Below the pieces are notes generated by a model. That model saw nothing but the letters and a program-made list of their open reading frames with translations. It did not search any database and was not told where the DNA came from. DNA of 64,000 nt, taken from contig CP081102.1 in the NCBI GenBank assembly GCA_025141835.1, positions 1,674,001 to 1,738,000 of the forward strand. The letters run 5' to 3'. Positions 8,202 to 16,879 of this stretch are shown piece after piece; position 1 is the stretch's first letter; the number at the start of each line of letters is the position of its first letter. The stretch is from Rhodobacteraceae bacterium M385. GTDB taxonomy: Bacteria > Pseudomonadota > Alphaproteobacteria > Rhodobacterales > Rhodobacteraceae. The position numbers and the translations under genes were made by a program.

Positions 8202-10055
8202 TTAGGGGAAGGAGGCGTGGACCGAGTTGATCACGCCCTGATTGGTAGAGATGCCCGCATCGGCCTGAAGGGCCTGACCGTAGGCCTCGAAAATATCGGT
8301 GGCCATGGATTGGGCGATGGTCTGGTTCATGATCGTCAGCAGGATCGAGGTGTCGGGCGCATCGCGCACACCCGAGTTGATCGCCTCGAGCCGCACGATG
8401 TGGGCGGCGTCGGCACCGGGGATCATGACCACGTCGCCTGCGTCTTCCAGTTGAAACACCTGTGCCACAGTAGTGGCGGGCAGGTCGGGCAGCAGGTCCT
8501 GGCGGCGGATCAGGCGTTCTTCCGCCGTATCGCCAAGGTCTTCTAGCGCCGCGCCTTGGGCCAGTTGCGCCACCAGTTGCGAGGCACGGTCTGCCACGGC
8601 TTCGCGCAGGGCAGTGGCCTGCCAGGCATTGGCGACGTCTTGTTCAATTTCAGCCAGGGGCGGCAGGGACGGGGGCACGATTTCGTCCAGACGCAAGGCG
8701 AAAAGGCCGCCATCGCTAAGGTCCAGCAGCTCTGGAAAATCGCTTTCCTCCACCGCCGCTGCGGCATCGCGGAAGTTGTCGTAGGCGGCAATGCCATCCT
8801 CAGAGGCGATGGTGTAATCCAGCGTGCCCAGGGTCATCTGTGTGTCCGCGCCCAGTTCTTCCAAGGTGGCACCGGAGGCCAGCAGATCGTCGATATCTTC
8901 GCGCATATCGTCGATGGTGCGGCGGGCACCTTCTTGGGCCAGCTCTGCGCTCAGGTCATCGCGGGCGTCTTCAAACGGCACTTCCGAGGCTTCAAGCACG
9001 GCGTTCACCCGGAAGATCGCAGGTCCCAGGGCGGTGGGCACGGGCCCCAGAAGCTCTGCCTCATCGTCGCCGAAGATGATCGCGGCGGCGGCGTCGCTCA
9101 GGTCCTCTGGGGCGATTTCGCCCAGATCCACATCCTCCAGCGTCAAATCGCGGTCGGCGACCAAGGTGTCGAAGTCGGTTTCCTCGGCGGCAATGGCATC
9201 CAGCGCCTCTTGGACCGCTTCGTCCGAGCTGAAGACCAGCCGTTCCAGCAGGCGACGCTCTGGCTGGACGTACTCATCAATGCGGTCGTTGTAGAGCGCC
9301 AAAAGCGCCTCTTCGTTGATCTCCACGTCATCCATAATGTCCGAGGGGATGATCCACGCATAGGTGATGCGGCGGGCCTCGGGGCGGGTGAACCGCTCTG
9401 GGAACTGCTCATAATAGGCGGCCAGTTGTGCGTCGGTTGGATCGGCGATCGGCTCGGGCAGGTCACCTTCGGTCACGGCGAGGCGGATGAAATCGCGGGT
9501 CTCGGCCTGATAGGCAGTGATCGTTTCGGCGAAGAGTTCAGGCGGGGTCAGCCCGCCAATCACGGCCGTTTGCAACAGGGCGCGGGCGACATCCTCGCGG
9601 GTGTCTTCCTCAAACTCACGGGGGTTAGAGCCTTGTTGTTGCAGAACAAACTCATAGGAGTTGCGGTCGAATTCGCCCGACGTGTTCTGGAACGCCTGCA
9701 CCTGTGCGATCTGGCTGGCCACTTCGCCATCCCCCACCGAGATGCCCATTTCGGCTGCTTCATGGTTCAATGCCGCGCGGGCGGTCAGCCCTGCCAAGAC
9801 CTGCTCATCAATGCCGCGCGCGCGGATTTGCGCGAAGGACACGGCCTGCCCGGTTTGCGCGGATTGGGCGTTGATCTCATTGTTGAGGGCGCGGAAGTAA
9901 TCTTCTGCGGTGATCTCGGCGTTGCCGACAGACCCCACCCGTGAGGCCCCGCCGCTGAACGAGCCGATGCCGAAACCCGCAAGGGCAACAAACAACAGGC
10001 CCATAAGGATCCAGACGAACAGGTTCGAGACTTTTTTCGCAGCAGAGGTCGCCAT
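8202..10055 (-). CDS. ppiD: PpiD/SurA-like membrane-anchored peptidyl-prolyl isomerase
   Basis: Probable periplasmic folding factor for exported proteins. The 617 residues begin with one transmembrane anchor (about 12-32, LFVWILMGLLFVALAGFGIG) behind a short basic cytoplasmic tail. A SurA-N-like helical domain follows (about 40-200), then a very acidic parvulin-like central region and a C-terminal arm. The overall layout and length match PpiD. The parvulin catalytic residues are not obvious, so a chaperone rather than isomerase role is possible. Its stop lies 10 bp from the trpE start, so the two are probably in one operon. Confidence 0.85.
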   Translation of the reverse strand: MATSAAKKVSNLFVWILMGLLFVALAGFGIGSFSGGASRVGSVGNAEITAEDYFRALNNEINAQSAQTGQAVSFAQIRARGIDEQVLAGLTARAALNHEAAEMGISVGDGEVASQIAQVQAFQNTSGEFDRNSYEFVLQQQGSNPREFEEDTREDVARALLQTAVIGGLTPPELFAETITAYQAETRDFIRLAVTEGDLPEPIADPTDAQLAAYYEQFPERFTRPEARRITYAWIIPSDIMDDVEINEEALLALYNDRIDEYVQPERRLLERLVFSSDEAVQEALDAIAAEETDFDTLVADRDLTLEDVDLGEIAPEDLSDAAAAIIFGDDEAELLGPVPTALGPAIFRVNAVLEASEVPFEDARDDLSAELAQEGARRTIDDMREDIDDLLASGATLEELGADTQMTLGTLDYTIASEDGIAAYDNFRDAAAAVEESDFPELLDLSDGGLFALRLDEIVPPSLPPLAEIEQDVANAWQATALREAVADRASQLVAQLAQGAALEDLGDTAEERLIRRQDLLPDLPATTVAQVFQLEDAGDVVMIPGADAAHIVRLEAINSGVRDAPDTSILLTIMNQTIAQSMATDIFEAYGQALQADAGISTNQGVINSVHASFP

Positions 10056-10149
10056 GTGGATCAGGCCCTTTCAGTGGCAATGTGTTACGCAAACGGATAC
10101 GCATTTGGCCCAATGGGGGCAAGGGTGTGCTGGCCGCCGGGGCGGCTAA

Positions 10150-11337
10150 TCAGGCGCTCAATGGGGCCAGGCGGGTCACAAGATCGCCAAGTCCGGCACG
10201 ATCGGCATTGGCAAAAGCGATGCGCAGGGTCGCTTCGGCCTGTCCCGAGCCGCCCTGTTCGCGGCTGGGGCCAAACATCGTGCCGGGCAGAACCAACAGG
10301 CTCGCCTCATCCACCAACCGCTTGGCCACAACGTCAGAGGGCGCGTCGAACGGGTGGCGCACATAGGCAAAATACGCGCCCGACCCCAAAAGCTGCCACT
10401 CGGGCAGCCGCGCAAATCCCTGTCGCACGGCATCGCGGCGCGCCAAAATCTCCAGCCGCTCTCCGGCAAGCCAATCGCCCAAGTTCTGCATCCCCCAGAG
10501 CGCGCCGATCTGGCCAATCTGCGGCGGGCAAATGGCGACAGTGTCGAGAAATTTCTCAACCTCAGCCAAGCGCTCGGGCGAGGCCATGATCGCCCCCACC
10601 CGGTGCCCGGTCAGACGATAGGCCTTCGAGAATGAATAGAGGTGAATGAACGTGTCGTCCCACTCATGGTCCTCAAACAGCCCGTGCGGCGCCGCGTCCG
10701 AGGAATGGAAATCTCGGTAGGTCTCATCCACAATCAACGCCAAGCCATGGGCCCGCGCCAAATCCCGGAACGCGGCCAATAGGGCAGGGGGATATTCAAC
10801 GCCTGCTGGGTTATTCGGGCTCACCAAAACAATCGCTTTGGTCCGTGCCGTGATCAACGCCGCCGCTGCTTCAGGGTCCGGCAACAGATCATCGCCCGTG
10901 GGCAAATACCTTGCCTTCACACCCTGCATGTCCAACCACATTTGATGGTTGAAATAGAACGGCAGCGGGATAATCACCTCATCGCCCGCCTGTGCAATCG
11001 TGGACATGATCGAGGTGAACGCCTGATTGCACCCGGAAGTAATCGCCACCTGCGCCGGCGCAATCTCTCCCCCATAGGCCTTGGACCACTGCGTCGCCAG
11101 TTCCGCGCGCAGCGCGTCATTGCCCAAAACCGGCCCATAAAGATGCGCCAAGGGATCGCTCAAAATCGCCTCCGCCATGGCCGCCATCAACCCTTCGGGG
11201 GGCGGATCAACGGGGGCTGCTTGGCTGAGATTCATCAAGGGCCGCGTATCTGGGAACACCTTCCCCTCAATCCAGCGCCTTGCCTCCATGACCGGAGGCG
11301 CAAAGGTCGCTTTCATATTTGGGTTCAAAGGATTCAT
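10150..11337 (-). CDS. PLP-dependent class I/II aminotransferase
   Basis: Fold-type I aminotransferase of 395 residues, cytoplasmic. The Schiff-base Lys238 lies in SFSKAYRLTGHR; Asn176 (SPNNPAG), Asp204 and Tyr207 (VDETYRDF) bind pyridoxal phosphate. The substrate cannot be told from sequence. The family includes aspartate-, aromatic- and alanine-type enzymes, and the N terminus (SQAAPVDPPP) resembles those annotated simply as aminotransferase in Rhodobacterales. It stands alone between ssb and ppiD on the minus strand, with gaps of about 94 and 137 bp. Confidence 0.88.
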   Translation of the reverse strand: MNPLNPNMKATFAPPVMEARRWIEGKVFPDTRPLMNLSQAAPVDPPPEGLMAAMAEAILSDPLAHLYGPVLGNDALRAELATQWSKAYGGEIAPAQVAITSGCNQAFTSIMSTIAQAGDEVIIPLPFYFNHQMWLDMQGVKARYLPTGDDLLPDPEAAAALITARTKAIVLVSPNNPAGVEYPPALLAAFRDLARAHGLALIVDETYRDFHSSDAAPHGLFEDHEWDDTFIHLYSFSKAYRLTGHRVGAIMASPERLAEVEKFLDTVAICPPQIGQIGALWGMQNLGDWLAGERLEILARRDAVRQGFARLPEWQLLGSGAYFAYVRHPFDAPSDVVAKRLVDEASLLVLPGTMFGPSREQGGSGQAEATLRIAFANADRAGLGDLVTRLAPLSA

Positions 11338-11474
11338 CTCGCGTTCCCCTCAAAGGAAACGCGCCGCGCTCCCCCCTTCATCTTGGCAAATACAACTCAA
11401 TCCCAGCCTAAGCCACGGGCCCAAACGTCAACCATTCGGGCGCCGTCTCAAGCTGCAAACCGACTATCAGGCCC
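11338..11474. other. ssb-aminotransferase gap with dispersed element copy
   Basis: 137 bp. It carries CTTCATCTTGGCAAATACAA (11376-11395), the second minus-oriented copy of the dispersed intergenic element. No gene and no strong T-run terminator are visible. Confidence 0.5.
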
Positions 11475-12005
11475 CTAAAACGGAATTTCGTCATCCAGAT
11501 CGGCACCACCGCCGCCGCCGCCAAAGCCGCCACCGCTACCATTACCGCCGCGATCGTCGCCGCCAAAGCCGCCGCCCGATCCGCCGCGGTCGTCATAACC
11601 GCCGCCGCCACCACCGTAGCTGCCGCCGCCACCGCCGCCCGATCCGCCGCCGTCGCGTCCGTCGAGCATGGTCAATGTGCCGCCAAAGCCCTGCAACACA
11701 ACCTCGGTCGAATACCGATCCTGACCGCTTTGGTCCTGCCATTTGCGGGTCTGCAACTGGCCCTCGATATACACCTTGGAGCCCTTGCGCAGGTATTGCT
11801 CTGCGATCCGCACCAGACCCTCTTGGAAAATCGCAACGCTGTGCCACTCCGTCCGCTCCCGGCGTTCGCCGGTGTTGCGGTCTTTCCAGGTTTCCGACGT
11901 GGCGATGCGCAGGTTGCAGACCTTGCCGCCGTTTTGGAAATTGCGCACCTCGGGGTCGCGCCCCAGATTGCCGATTAGAATGACTTTATTGACGGACCCG
12001 GCCAT
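11475..12005 (-). CDS. ssb: Single-stranded DNA-binding protein
   Basis: Coats single-stranded DNA in replication, repair and recombination. An OB fold (about 5-110: NKVILIGNLGRDPEVR, LRIATSETW, EWHSVAIF, GSKVYIEGQLQTRKW) is followed by a long Gly-rich linker (about 118-168) and the acidic tip DDEIPF that binds partner proteins. 176 residues. I chose the ATG at 12005 (MAGSVNKV), which has GAGGGGG about 6 nt upstream; a GTG three bases earlier is less likely. Confidence 0.97.
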   Translation of the reverse strand: MAGSVNKVILIGNLGRDPEVRNFQNGGKVCNLRIATSETWKDRNTGERRERTEWHSVAIFQEGLVRIAEQYLRKGSKVYIEGQLQTRKWQDQSGQDRYSTEVVLQGFGGTLTMLDGRDGGGSGGGGGGSYGGGGGGYDDRGGSGGGFGGDDRGGNGSGGGFGGGGGGADLDDEIPF

Positions 12006-12185
12006 CACTTTCCCCCTCGTGGATTGCTGACGCGCCCCGATTCCGGGCGCGTGATTGGTTTCCGGTTAGACCACCCGATTAAGGTTAAGAAAACCCTTAA
12101 ACCTTGCCCGGTAATCCTCCCCCTAGGAATAACCGCCCTCACAGGCTATATTCTGCGGGATTATTCCCAAGCGATCCGAGGCTTG

Positions 12186-12785
12186 ATGCTTTATTCTCGT
12201 CTGTTCCCCGCTGCCCCGCACGGTCCCTTGTTGCGGATCGCTGCGATTTTCAGCGTCCTCTTCACCCTGCCTGCCATGGCGCAAAGCGGTTTGGACCGTC
12301 TTGACCGCGCCATGGGCGTGCTCGATGGCCGTGCGGCCACGCAATACGAATTCTCATCCCGTCTGCGTCCCGGCTCGGTCGAGACGCGTGGGCTTCCGGC
12401 CTTTGAAGGCGCCTACGATGGCCCCTTCCTTGAAGTCGCAAGGTCGGCGGCGCGCCGCCATGGCGTGCCTGAGGATCTTTTCCTGCGTCTCGTGCAGCAA
12501 GAATCCGGCTGGAACACCGCAGCGCTCAGCAGCGCGGGCGCGATCGGACTGGCGCAGCTGATGCCGGGCACGGCGGAAATCCTTGGGGTGGACCCTTCCG
12601 ATCCCGTCGCCAATCTTGATGGGGGCGCACGCTATCTGTCGCAACAGTTCCGCCGTTTTGGTACATGGCGACTGGCCTTGGCCGCGTATAATGCAGGCCC
12701 CGAGGCGGTCGAACGCCACGACGGCGTCCCCCCCTATGACGAGACCCAACACTACGTGCGCGTGATCCTTGGCACACGAAGCTAA
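12186..12785 (+). CDS. Exported lytic transglycosylase (SLT domain)
   Basis: Predicted periplasmic murein lytic transglycosylase that cleaves the glycan strand of peptidoglycan. From the ATG at 12186, which follows GAGG, the protein has 199 residues: a signal peptide ending PAMAQ (about 1-33), then a Slt-type domain with catalytic Glu106 in VQQESGWN, GLAQLMPGT (121-129) and AAYNAGPEAV (167-176). An in-frame upstream extension is possible but would bury the signal peptide. Small, single-domain form. Confidence 0.9.
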   Translation: MLYSRLFPAAPHGPLLRIAAIFSVLFTLPAMAQSGLDRLDRAMGVLDGRAATQYEFSSRLRPGSVETRGLPAFEGAYDGPFLEVARSAARRHGVPEDLFLRLVQQESGWNTAALSSAGAIGLAQLMPGTAEILGVDPSDPVANLDGGARYLSQQFRRFGTWRLALAAYNAGPEAVERHDGVPPYDETQHYVRVILGTRS

Positions 12786-13401
12786 GCGGCCCAAGGGCAG
12801 CCGGCCCGAGCCTCAGCAGGCTGAGACCGGGCAGCCGGATACCGAAGTGTTTCGTCTCGATTGGGTGTTGCGCGTGTTGGAGGCGGTGCTGTTTTGCTGT
12901 CTGTCCGCGTTGATCCTGTTCTGGATCTCGGACCGGATGCGCGATGTGGGGTTTGAGCCCATCGCCGTGACCCCCTGCGTGGGTGAGGAATGCACCCCTT
13001 ACGTCGGTCCCTACAGGGGTAGCACTTGGGCGGTCTTCTCCGATGCGCTGTCGCCGTCCGGCCCCACGGCCTTGTCCAACATCAACATTTGCACGCAATT
13101 GATCGAGACCCTTGAGATGCGTGGAGAAGACGGCGACGGCGTGGCCCGCGTCCTTGATCTGATCACCAATCGCGGCACCGTCACGGTTGAGAGGGTGGAC
13201 GAGGCGACCCTACGCATCGGTCCAGGCTCGCGCAATGATGGGTTCTTTGACGTGATCCGCGATGGGCTGTCGATGGGCACCTCGAAGGGGTGTTTTCCGA
13301 TCAATTACAAACCCGTCTTCTGGCCCCTTTGGGCATCGTGGTCATTGCTGGCGGGCCTGCGTCTGTTGCGGGGCCGTCAAAGGGTTTGGGCCGAGCGTTA
13401 G
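12769..13401 (+). CDS. Hypothetical membrane protein with two transmembrane segments
   Basis: Not recognised. The frame encodes 210 residues with hydrophobic segments at about 34-54 (VLEAVLFCCLSALILFWIS) and about 183-200, and between them a region with cysteines (CVGEEC, ICTQ, KGCF) likely to face the periplasm. The only available early start is a TTG at 12769, overlapping the transglycosylase end by 17 bp; in-frame GTG codons around 12846-12876 are alternatives, so the start is uncertain. It ends tail-to-tail, overlapping the next minus-strand gene by 4 bp. Confidence 0.6.
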   Translation: MAHEAKRPKGSRPEPQQAETGQPDTEVFRLDWVLRVLEAVLFCCLSALILFWISDRMRDVGFEPIAVTPCVGEECTPYVGPYRGSTWAVFSDALSPSGPTALSNINICTQLIETLEMRGEDGDGVARVLDLITNRGTVTVERVDEATLRIGPGSRNDGFFDVIRDGLSMGTSKGCFPINYKPVFWPLWASWSLLAGLRLLRGRQRVWAER

Positions 13402-13649
13402 TCCGGGGCCGTAGGCGGCTCCTCATCGGCTTCAATCTCTGCGCCAAGGGCTATCAACCGCTGTTTCAGGGTGTCCGCGACCGGATCACCGGCCTCCAGA
13501 GCGTGGACATAGGCGTGGGTCAGGTAGAACGCCGCGCCTTGTTGCGTCGCCTCCGCGTCGGCCGCTTGCATATATAGGGTGATGACCTGCGCCCAATCGC
13601 CCGTTTGCTGCCCGTGGTGCAGGGCAGCTTCAAATCGCGGGTAGGACAC
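13398..13649 (-). CDS. Small conserved-looking hypothetical protein (83 aa)
   Basis: Not recognised. An 83-residue, mostly helical soluble protein (MSYPRFEAALHHGQQTGDWA at the start) with an Ala-rich pattern recalling one or two TPR-type helical hairpins and an acidic C-terminal tail. It starts 4 bp after the Rieske oxygenase stop on the same strand, so the two are very likely co-expressed. A link to oxygenase function is only inference from position. Confidence 0.7.
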   Translation of the reverse strand: MSYPRFEAALHHGQQTGDWAQVITLYMQAADAEATQQGAAFYLTHAYVHALEAGDPVADTLKQRLIALGAEIEADEEPPTAPD

Positions 13650-13653
13650 GGCG

Positions 13654-14796
13654 CTACTGTGCCGCCTCGATCTTGGCGGCTATCCAGGCGTGAAACAGGT
13701 GCGTCGGCCCATCCATCGCCGGAGAGAACCTTCCGCCGTCAAAGCCCTCGGCCGCGCGGCCCCGCTGCATCCCCTCCACCACGAAGATATCTTCTTCGAA
13801 AACGTCTTTCCATTGCCGCGCGTTCTTAGCCCGCAGGGCGGCGTCTGTGTCGGGCGTGGGGTAATAGATATGCACATGTTCGCGGGTGCGATTATGGGCG
13901 ACGGGTTCCAGCACAATGGCATAGGCGTGGTCCCGGTGAACGCCCATCAACACGTTGGGAAAGACCGAGATATACTCTGCGCCCGCATCCCAATGGCTGC
14001 TGAGCCCTTGGAAATCGGGGAAGGTGGCCCCGTCGTCACCCTTGAGTTGCCGGTAGACATAGGTGCCTTGGCCCGAGAAGTGGCCCGGTTCTTCGATATG
14101 ATAGTGGTCCTCCAGGCGGGAATAGGTGTTCAGCGCGGGATGAACCCAAGGCAGGTGATAGCTTTCACAATAGTTCTCGACTGCCAGTTTCCAGTTCGTC
14201 GTAAGATCGAGGGTGAAGCAGCTGTCCGCGCCGCCGTGGTACATGGGCTGATCGAATTCGGCCCATCGGGTTAGAAGGTCTGCGTGGACGTCTTCAAACG
14301 GGGCAGCATCGCCCGAGAGGTTGATGAACACGACATCGCGCCAGACGTGGCTGCGCACTTCCGCCAAGCCTAGGGTGGCACGGTCAATGCCGGGGTGGGC
14401 GTTCTGGCCCGGTCCGCCCACATGGGGAGTGGCCACCAGCTTGCCCGATTTGGCGTAGCACCACGAGTGGTAGGGGCAGCGGATCGCGCCTTCGATCTTG
14501 CGGGGCGCATCCACAAGGATCATGCCGCGATGGCGGCAGATGTTGAAGAACACGCGCACCCGTTTTTCGTCATCGCGCAACAGGAGAAGCGGCTGGCCCA
14601 AGAATTCGATCGGGCGGGCATCTCCGACCTCCGGCACGTCTGCCGCGACGGCCAAAGCGGCCCATTGCTGGCGAAGCACTGCGTTGTTTTCCGCGATGAT
14701 CGTGGCTGGATCGGTGTAGTGGCTGTTGGGCAAGCCACGGGCCCGGTCGATGGGGGCGGTCACGTCGGCGAGGGGGCGGATCAGATCATCTGGCAT
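13654..14796 (-). CDS. Rieske non-heme iron oxygenase, alpha subunit
   Basis: Predicted ring-hydroxylating or demethylating oxygenase. The 380 residues from ATG 14796 include a Rieske [2Fe-2S] site, C87-x-H89 and C107-x2-H110, and a catalytic domain with N208-Y-C-E211-S-Y-H214-x4-H219, whose His residues bind mononuclear iron. An Asp in the EEDIFVVEG region is the likely third ligand. No reductase or beta subunit lies next to it, so electrons must come from elsewhere. The substrate is unknown; quaternary-amine and aromatic substrates are both represented in this family. Confidence 0.88.
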   Translation of the reverse strand: MPDDLIRPLADVTAPIDRARGLPNSHYTDPATIIAENNAVLRQQWAALAVAADVPEVGDARPIEFLGQPLLLLRDDEKRVRVFFNICRHRGMILVDAPRKIEGAIRCPYHSWCYAKSGKLVATPHVGGPGQNAHPGIDRATLGLAEVRSHVWRDVVFINLSGDAAPFEDVHADLLTRWAEFDQPMYHGGADSCFTLDLTTNWKLAVENYCESYHLPWVHPALNTYSRLEDHYHIEEPGHFSGQGTYVYRQLKGDDGATFPDFQGLSSHWDAGAEYISVFPNVLMGVHRDHAYAIVLEPVAHNRTREHVHIYYPTPDTDAALRAKNARQWKDVFEEDIFVVEGMQRGRAAEGFDGGRFSPAMDGPTHLFHAWIAAKIEAAQ

Positions 14797-14908
14797 GGCA
14801 CATGCTCCGGCTGTTGGCTGCCCCCAGCGTGGGTTTGCGGGGCACTTACGTCTTGCCAATCCGCGACAATTCCATGGCTCCCAAAGACATGGAGAAGCCT
14901 AGCGGTGC

Positions 14909-15481
14909 CTAGACGCTGCCCAACAGGTCCGTCACCGGGGCGCCGGGAGGAAGGTCCAATGCCACCCGCAGGGCGGCGCGGCCACGGGCCAGGCGCGACG
15001 TGACCGTACCCGGCGCGAGGCCGGTTTTCTCGGCGATCTCGGCGTAGCTTAGGCCGTCGATGGCGCGCAGTCGCAGAAGGTCTTGTTGATCTTGGGGCAG
15101 GGCTGCTAGTGCCTCTAGCGCTTCGGCGCAGGCAAGCCGCGTGGTGCTGTCAGACCCGCGTGGGGCGACCAATTCATCTGGTTCGACTTCGGCAGACGGG
15201 GCTAGGGCGCCCCGGCGATAGGCCCGGTGGCGTAGGGTGGCGAAAGCATAGGCACGCACATCGTCAATCGGTGTGGCATCGGTGCCGTCTTCAAAGGACA
15301 GGGCCATGCGCGACCAGACCCGGAGCAGCGTTTCCTGGACCAGATCATCGGCCTCATCCGCCGAGCGGGCCAACCGCCGGGCCGAGCGGCGCAAATCCGT
15401 GAGAAGCGCGGTGAAAATACGCGTGTGAGGGAGGGCGACGGCGGTTCCATCCTGGCGGGGGAGCGGGTGAGCGTGGGGCAT
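14909..15481 (-). CDS. ECF-family RNA polymerase sigma factor
   Basis: Alternative sigma factor of 190 residues. Region 2 includes DEADDLVQETLLRVW (about 42-56) with the typical DxxQET core recognition. Region 4 has the LSYAEIAEKTGLAPGTVTSR helix-turn-helix near the C terminus, and an acidic linker lies between them. No anti-sigma gene is adjacent: the next minus-strand gene is the Rieske oxygenase, and the divergent neighbour is an EF-hand protein. The sigma-plus-EF-hand pairing suggests an envelope or calcium-related stimulus, but that is inference. Confidence 0.9.
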   Translation of the reverse strand: MPHAHPLPRQDGTAVALPHTRIFTALLTDLRRSARRLARSADEADDLVQETLLRVWSRMALSFEDGTDATPIDDVRAYAFATLRHRAYRRGALAPSAEVEPDELVAPRGSDSTTRLACAEALEALAALPQDQQDLLRLRAIDGLSYAEIAEKTGLAPGTVTSRLARGRAALRVALDLPPGAPVTDLLGSV

Positions 15482-15797
15482 GGGGGCCTCGGTAAATTTG
15501 GGGTTCCGTGAGCACCCATGACGCTGCTGCGCCTTGCGTCATGCCGCAAGGCGGCAGACGCGATCCGGGCGGGCCTTGCCCCAAAGCCGCCCATGGCGGG
15601 CAATCCATTGCCGATGCCGTGGGGGCTCGGCGGGACGTTGCAGGCACGGCGCGGACATTTGAGCAAAGCGCCGCCGATCCCGGCCAGCGCGAGGACACGG
15701 GCGGATGAAAAGCGCGCGCCAGGGCTCTTCCCTTATAGATGCCCCGCTAATGAGGGCGGTGCGCATCTGACACGTAACCAAATGAAGGACACCTTTC
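15482..15797. other. Divergent promoter region, ECF sigma / EF-hand genes
   Basis: 316 bp with no supported gene. It must hold promoters for both flanking genes. GGAACC (minus strand, 15502-15507) resembles an ECF -35 hexamer but lies only about 20 bp from the sigma start, so I do not call it. The region is GC-rich with no striking repeat. Confidence 0.4.
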
Positions 15798-16067
15798 ATG
15801 GACACGACTTTTGACACGGCACGCCTCAAGGCATTCACCGCAGCGGCCGCCTTTGGCGCGCTTGTGGCCAGCACGAGCCTTGCCACGGCCCAAGCCGCGG
15901 CCGTTGATGCCGATGGTGACGGAATGGTCAGCTTCACGGAACTGCTGGTCGTCATGCCTTCGCTGAGCGAGGCTGAGTTTATGGCGCTCGATGCCGACGG
16001 CGATACACTCTTGAACGGCGCAGAAATTGAAACGGCGCAGGAAGCTGGCTTGCTGCCCGTCGAATAA
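15798..16067 (+). CDS. Exported EF-hand calcium-binding protein
   Basis: Small exported protein of 89 residues. A hydrophobic export signal (about 11-35, ending near ATAQA) precedes two canonical EF-hand loops: D37-A-D-G-D-G-M-V-S-F-T-E48 and D65-A-D-G-D-T-L-L-N-G-A-E76. Both have Asp at 1, 3, 5 and Glu at 12, so both should bind calcium. AAGGA precedes the ATG. It is divergent from the ECF sigma gene and a plausible target of it. Confidence 0.85.
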   Translation: MDTTFDTARLKAFTAAAAFGALVASTSLATAQAAAVDADGDGMVSFTELLVVMPSLSEAEFMALDADGDTLLNGAEIETAQEAGLLPVE

Positions 16068-16180
16068 CGCATCCCCCTTCTTGGCCCGCCCTCCCCAGGT
16101 TACTGCGGCGGGCCAAGGACGCGGCGCGGGGGCGGGGCAGACGGCCCTCGCGTCGTGGAGGCTTTGCCGATGGGGCGGCA

Positions 16181-16273
16181 GAGTTTTTTGCAAAAAACTC
16201 AGGAAAAGCCTTGCAAGGCTTTTCGGGGAAGCCTTTTGCAAAAGGCTTTGTAAGAGCCTTGCAAGGCTCTTAC
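16181..16273. repeat. Four back-to-back perfect palindromes, each centred on TTGCAA
   Basis: Four perfect palindromes in 93 bp: 16181-16200 (arm GAGTTTTTTG), 16203-16224 (arm GAAAAGCCTTG), 16229-16248 (arm AAGCCTTTTG) and 16250-16273 (arm GTAAGAGCCTTG). All share the TTGCAA centre and are separated by 1-4 bases. They lie between the ends of the EF-hand gene (plus) and an exported-protein gene (minus). Each would form a hairpin on either strand, so the block can act as a bidirectional terminator or a REP-like element. Confidence 0.9.
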
Positions 16274-16280
16274 GCCGAGG

Positions 16281-16877
16281 TCAGCCGCCGAGCAGCGGGT
16301 CGGCGACGGGGGCGTAGCCCGGCAGGCGTCCACGGTTGAGGCCCCAGACTTGGGAAAGGTAGGCGCTGTCTGCCACGATGACGCTGTCAAGAACGGCCTG
16401 TGCCGCGCTGTCTTGTGTGGCGGTGTCAAGCGGTTCCACGGTGGCGAATGACAGCACGATATCGCTGTTGGCGATCTCATAGGTCGCGAAGTGTACCAAG
16501 ATCTCACCAAACACGCCGCCGCGCCCGACATTGGCGAAGACCACGCCTTCCGATCCAAAGTGGGCATGGATTTCGGCCAGTGTCGTTTCTCCGAAGACGA
16601 ACCCGTCGATTTCTGTGGCAACAGGGCCGGGCGTGGTGGGGCGTATTTCCATGAACGACACGGCCCCGGTTTCGCTATCGGCGATCACCGTCACCATCGA
16701 ACCGTTAAGCTCAGCCCAGATCGAACGGGTAAACGGCGCTTGGGTTTGTGTGTCGTCGGGCGTCGGCAGCCCTTCGGGGATCGGCTCTCCGAAGGTGATG
16801 CCGTGCAGGGTCTGGCCCTTTGCGGGCAGGGCCGCGACGCCTGCCAGAACGCTCAGCGCCAAGAGGAGGCGTCGCAT
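16281..16877 (-). CDS. Exported hypothetical protein, paralogue of the 17.5-18.1 kb gene
   Basis: Not recognised by family. 198 residues with a clear signal peptide (1 to about 21, LLLALSVLAGVAALPAKG). The mature part has the pattern GITFGEP, then SETGAVSFMEI, then TTLAEIHAHFGS, then DSVIVADSAYL. The same order of motifs occurs in the exported protein at 17496-18137, suggesting divergent paralogues on either side of ilvN. Its start lies 2 bp after the ilvN stop, so it is the last gene of the ilvB-x-y-ilvN-z run. Confidence 0.75.
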   Translation of the reverse strand: MRRLLLALSVLAGVAALPAKGQTLHGITFGEPIPEGLPTPDDTQTQAPFTRSIWAELNGSMVTVIADSETGAVSFMEIRPTTPGPVATEIDGFVFGETTLAEIHAHFGSEGVVFANVGRGGVFGEILVHFATYEIANSDIVLSFATVEPLDTATQDSAAQAVLDSVIVADSAYLSQVWGLNRGRLPGYAPVADPLLGG

Positions 16878-16879
16878 AA

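Noticed and set aside
6683..8260. Tryptophan leader-peptide attenuator before trpE
   Set aside because: Only 10 bp separate trpE from the preceding gene and no Trp-rich short ORF or terminator is present there.
11475..11660. Gly-rich repeat at the ssb end as a DNA repeat element or assembly artefact
   Set aside because: It encodes the normal Gly-rich linker of SSB and ends in the conserved DDEIPF tip.
15502..15507. GGAACC as an ECF -35 element for sigma autoregulation
   Set aside because: It is only about 20 bp from the start codon with no matching -10, so the start of transcription would fall inside the gene.
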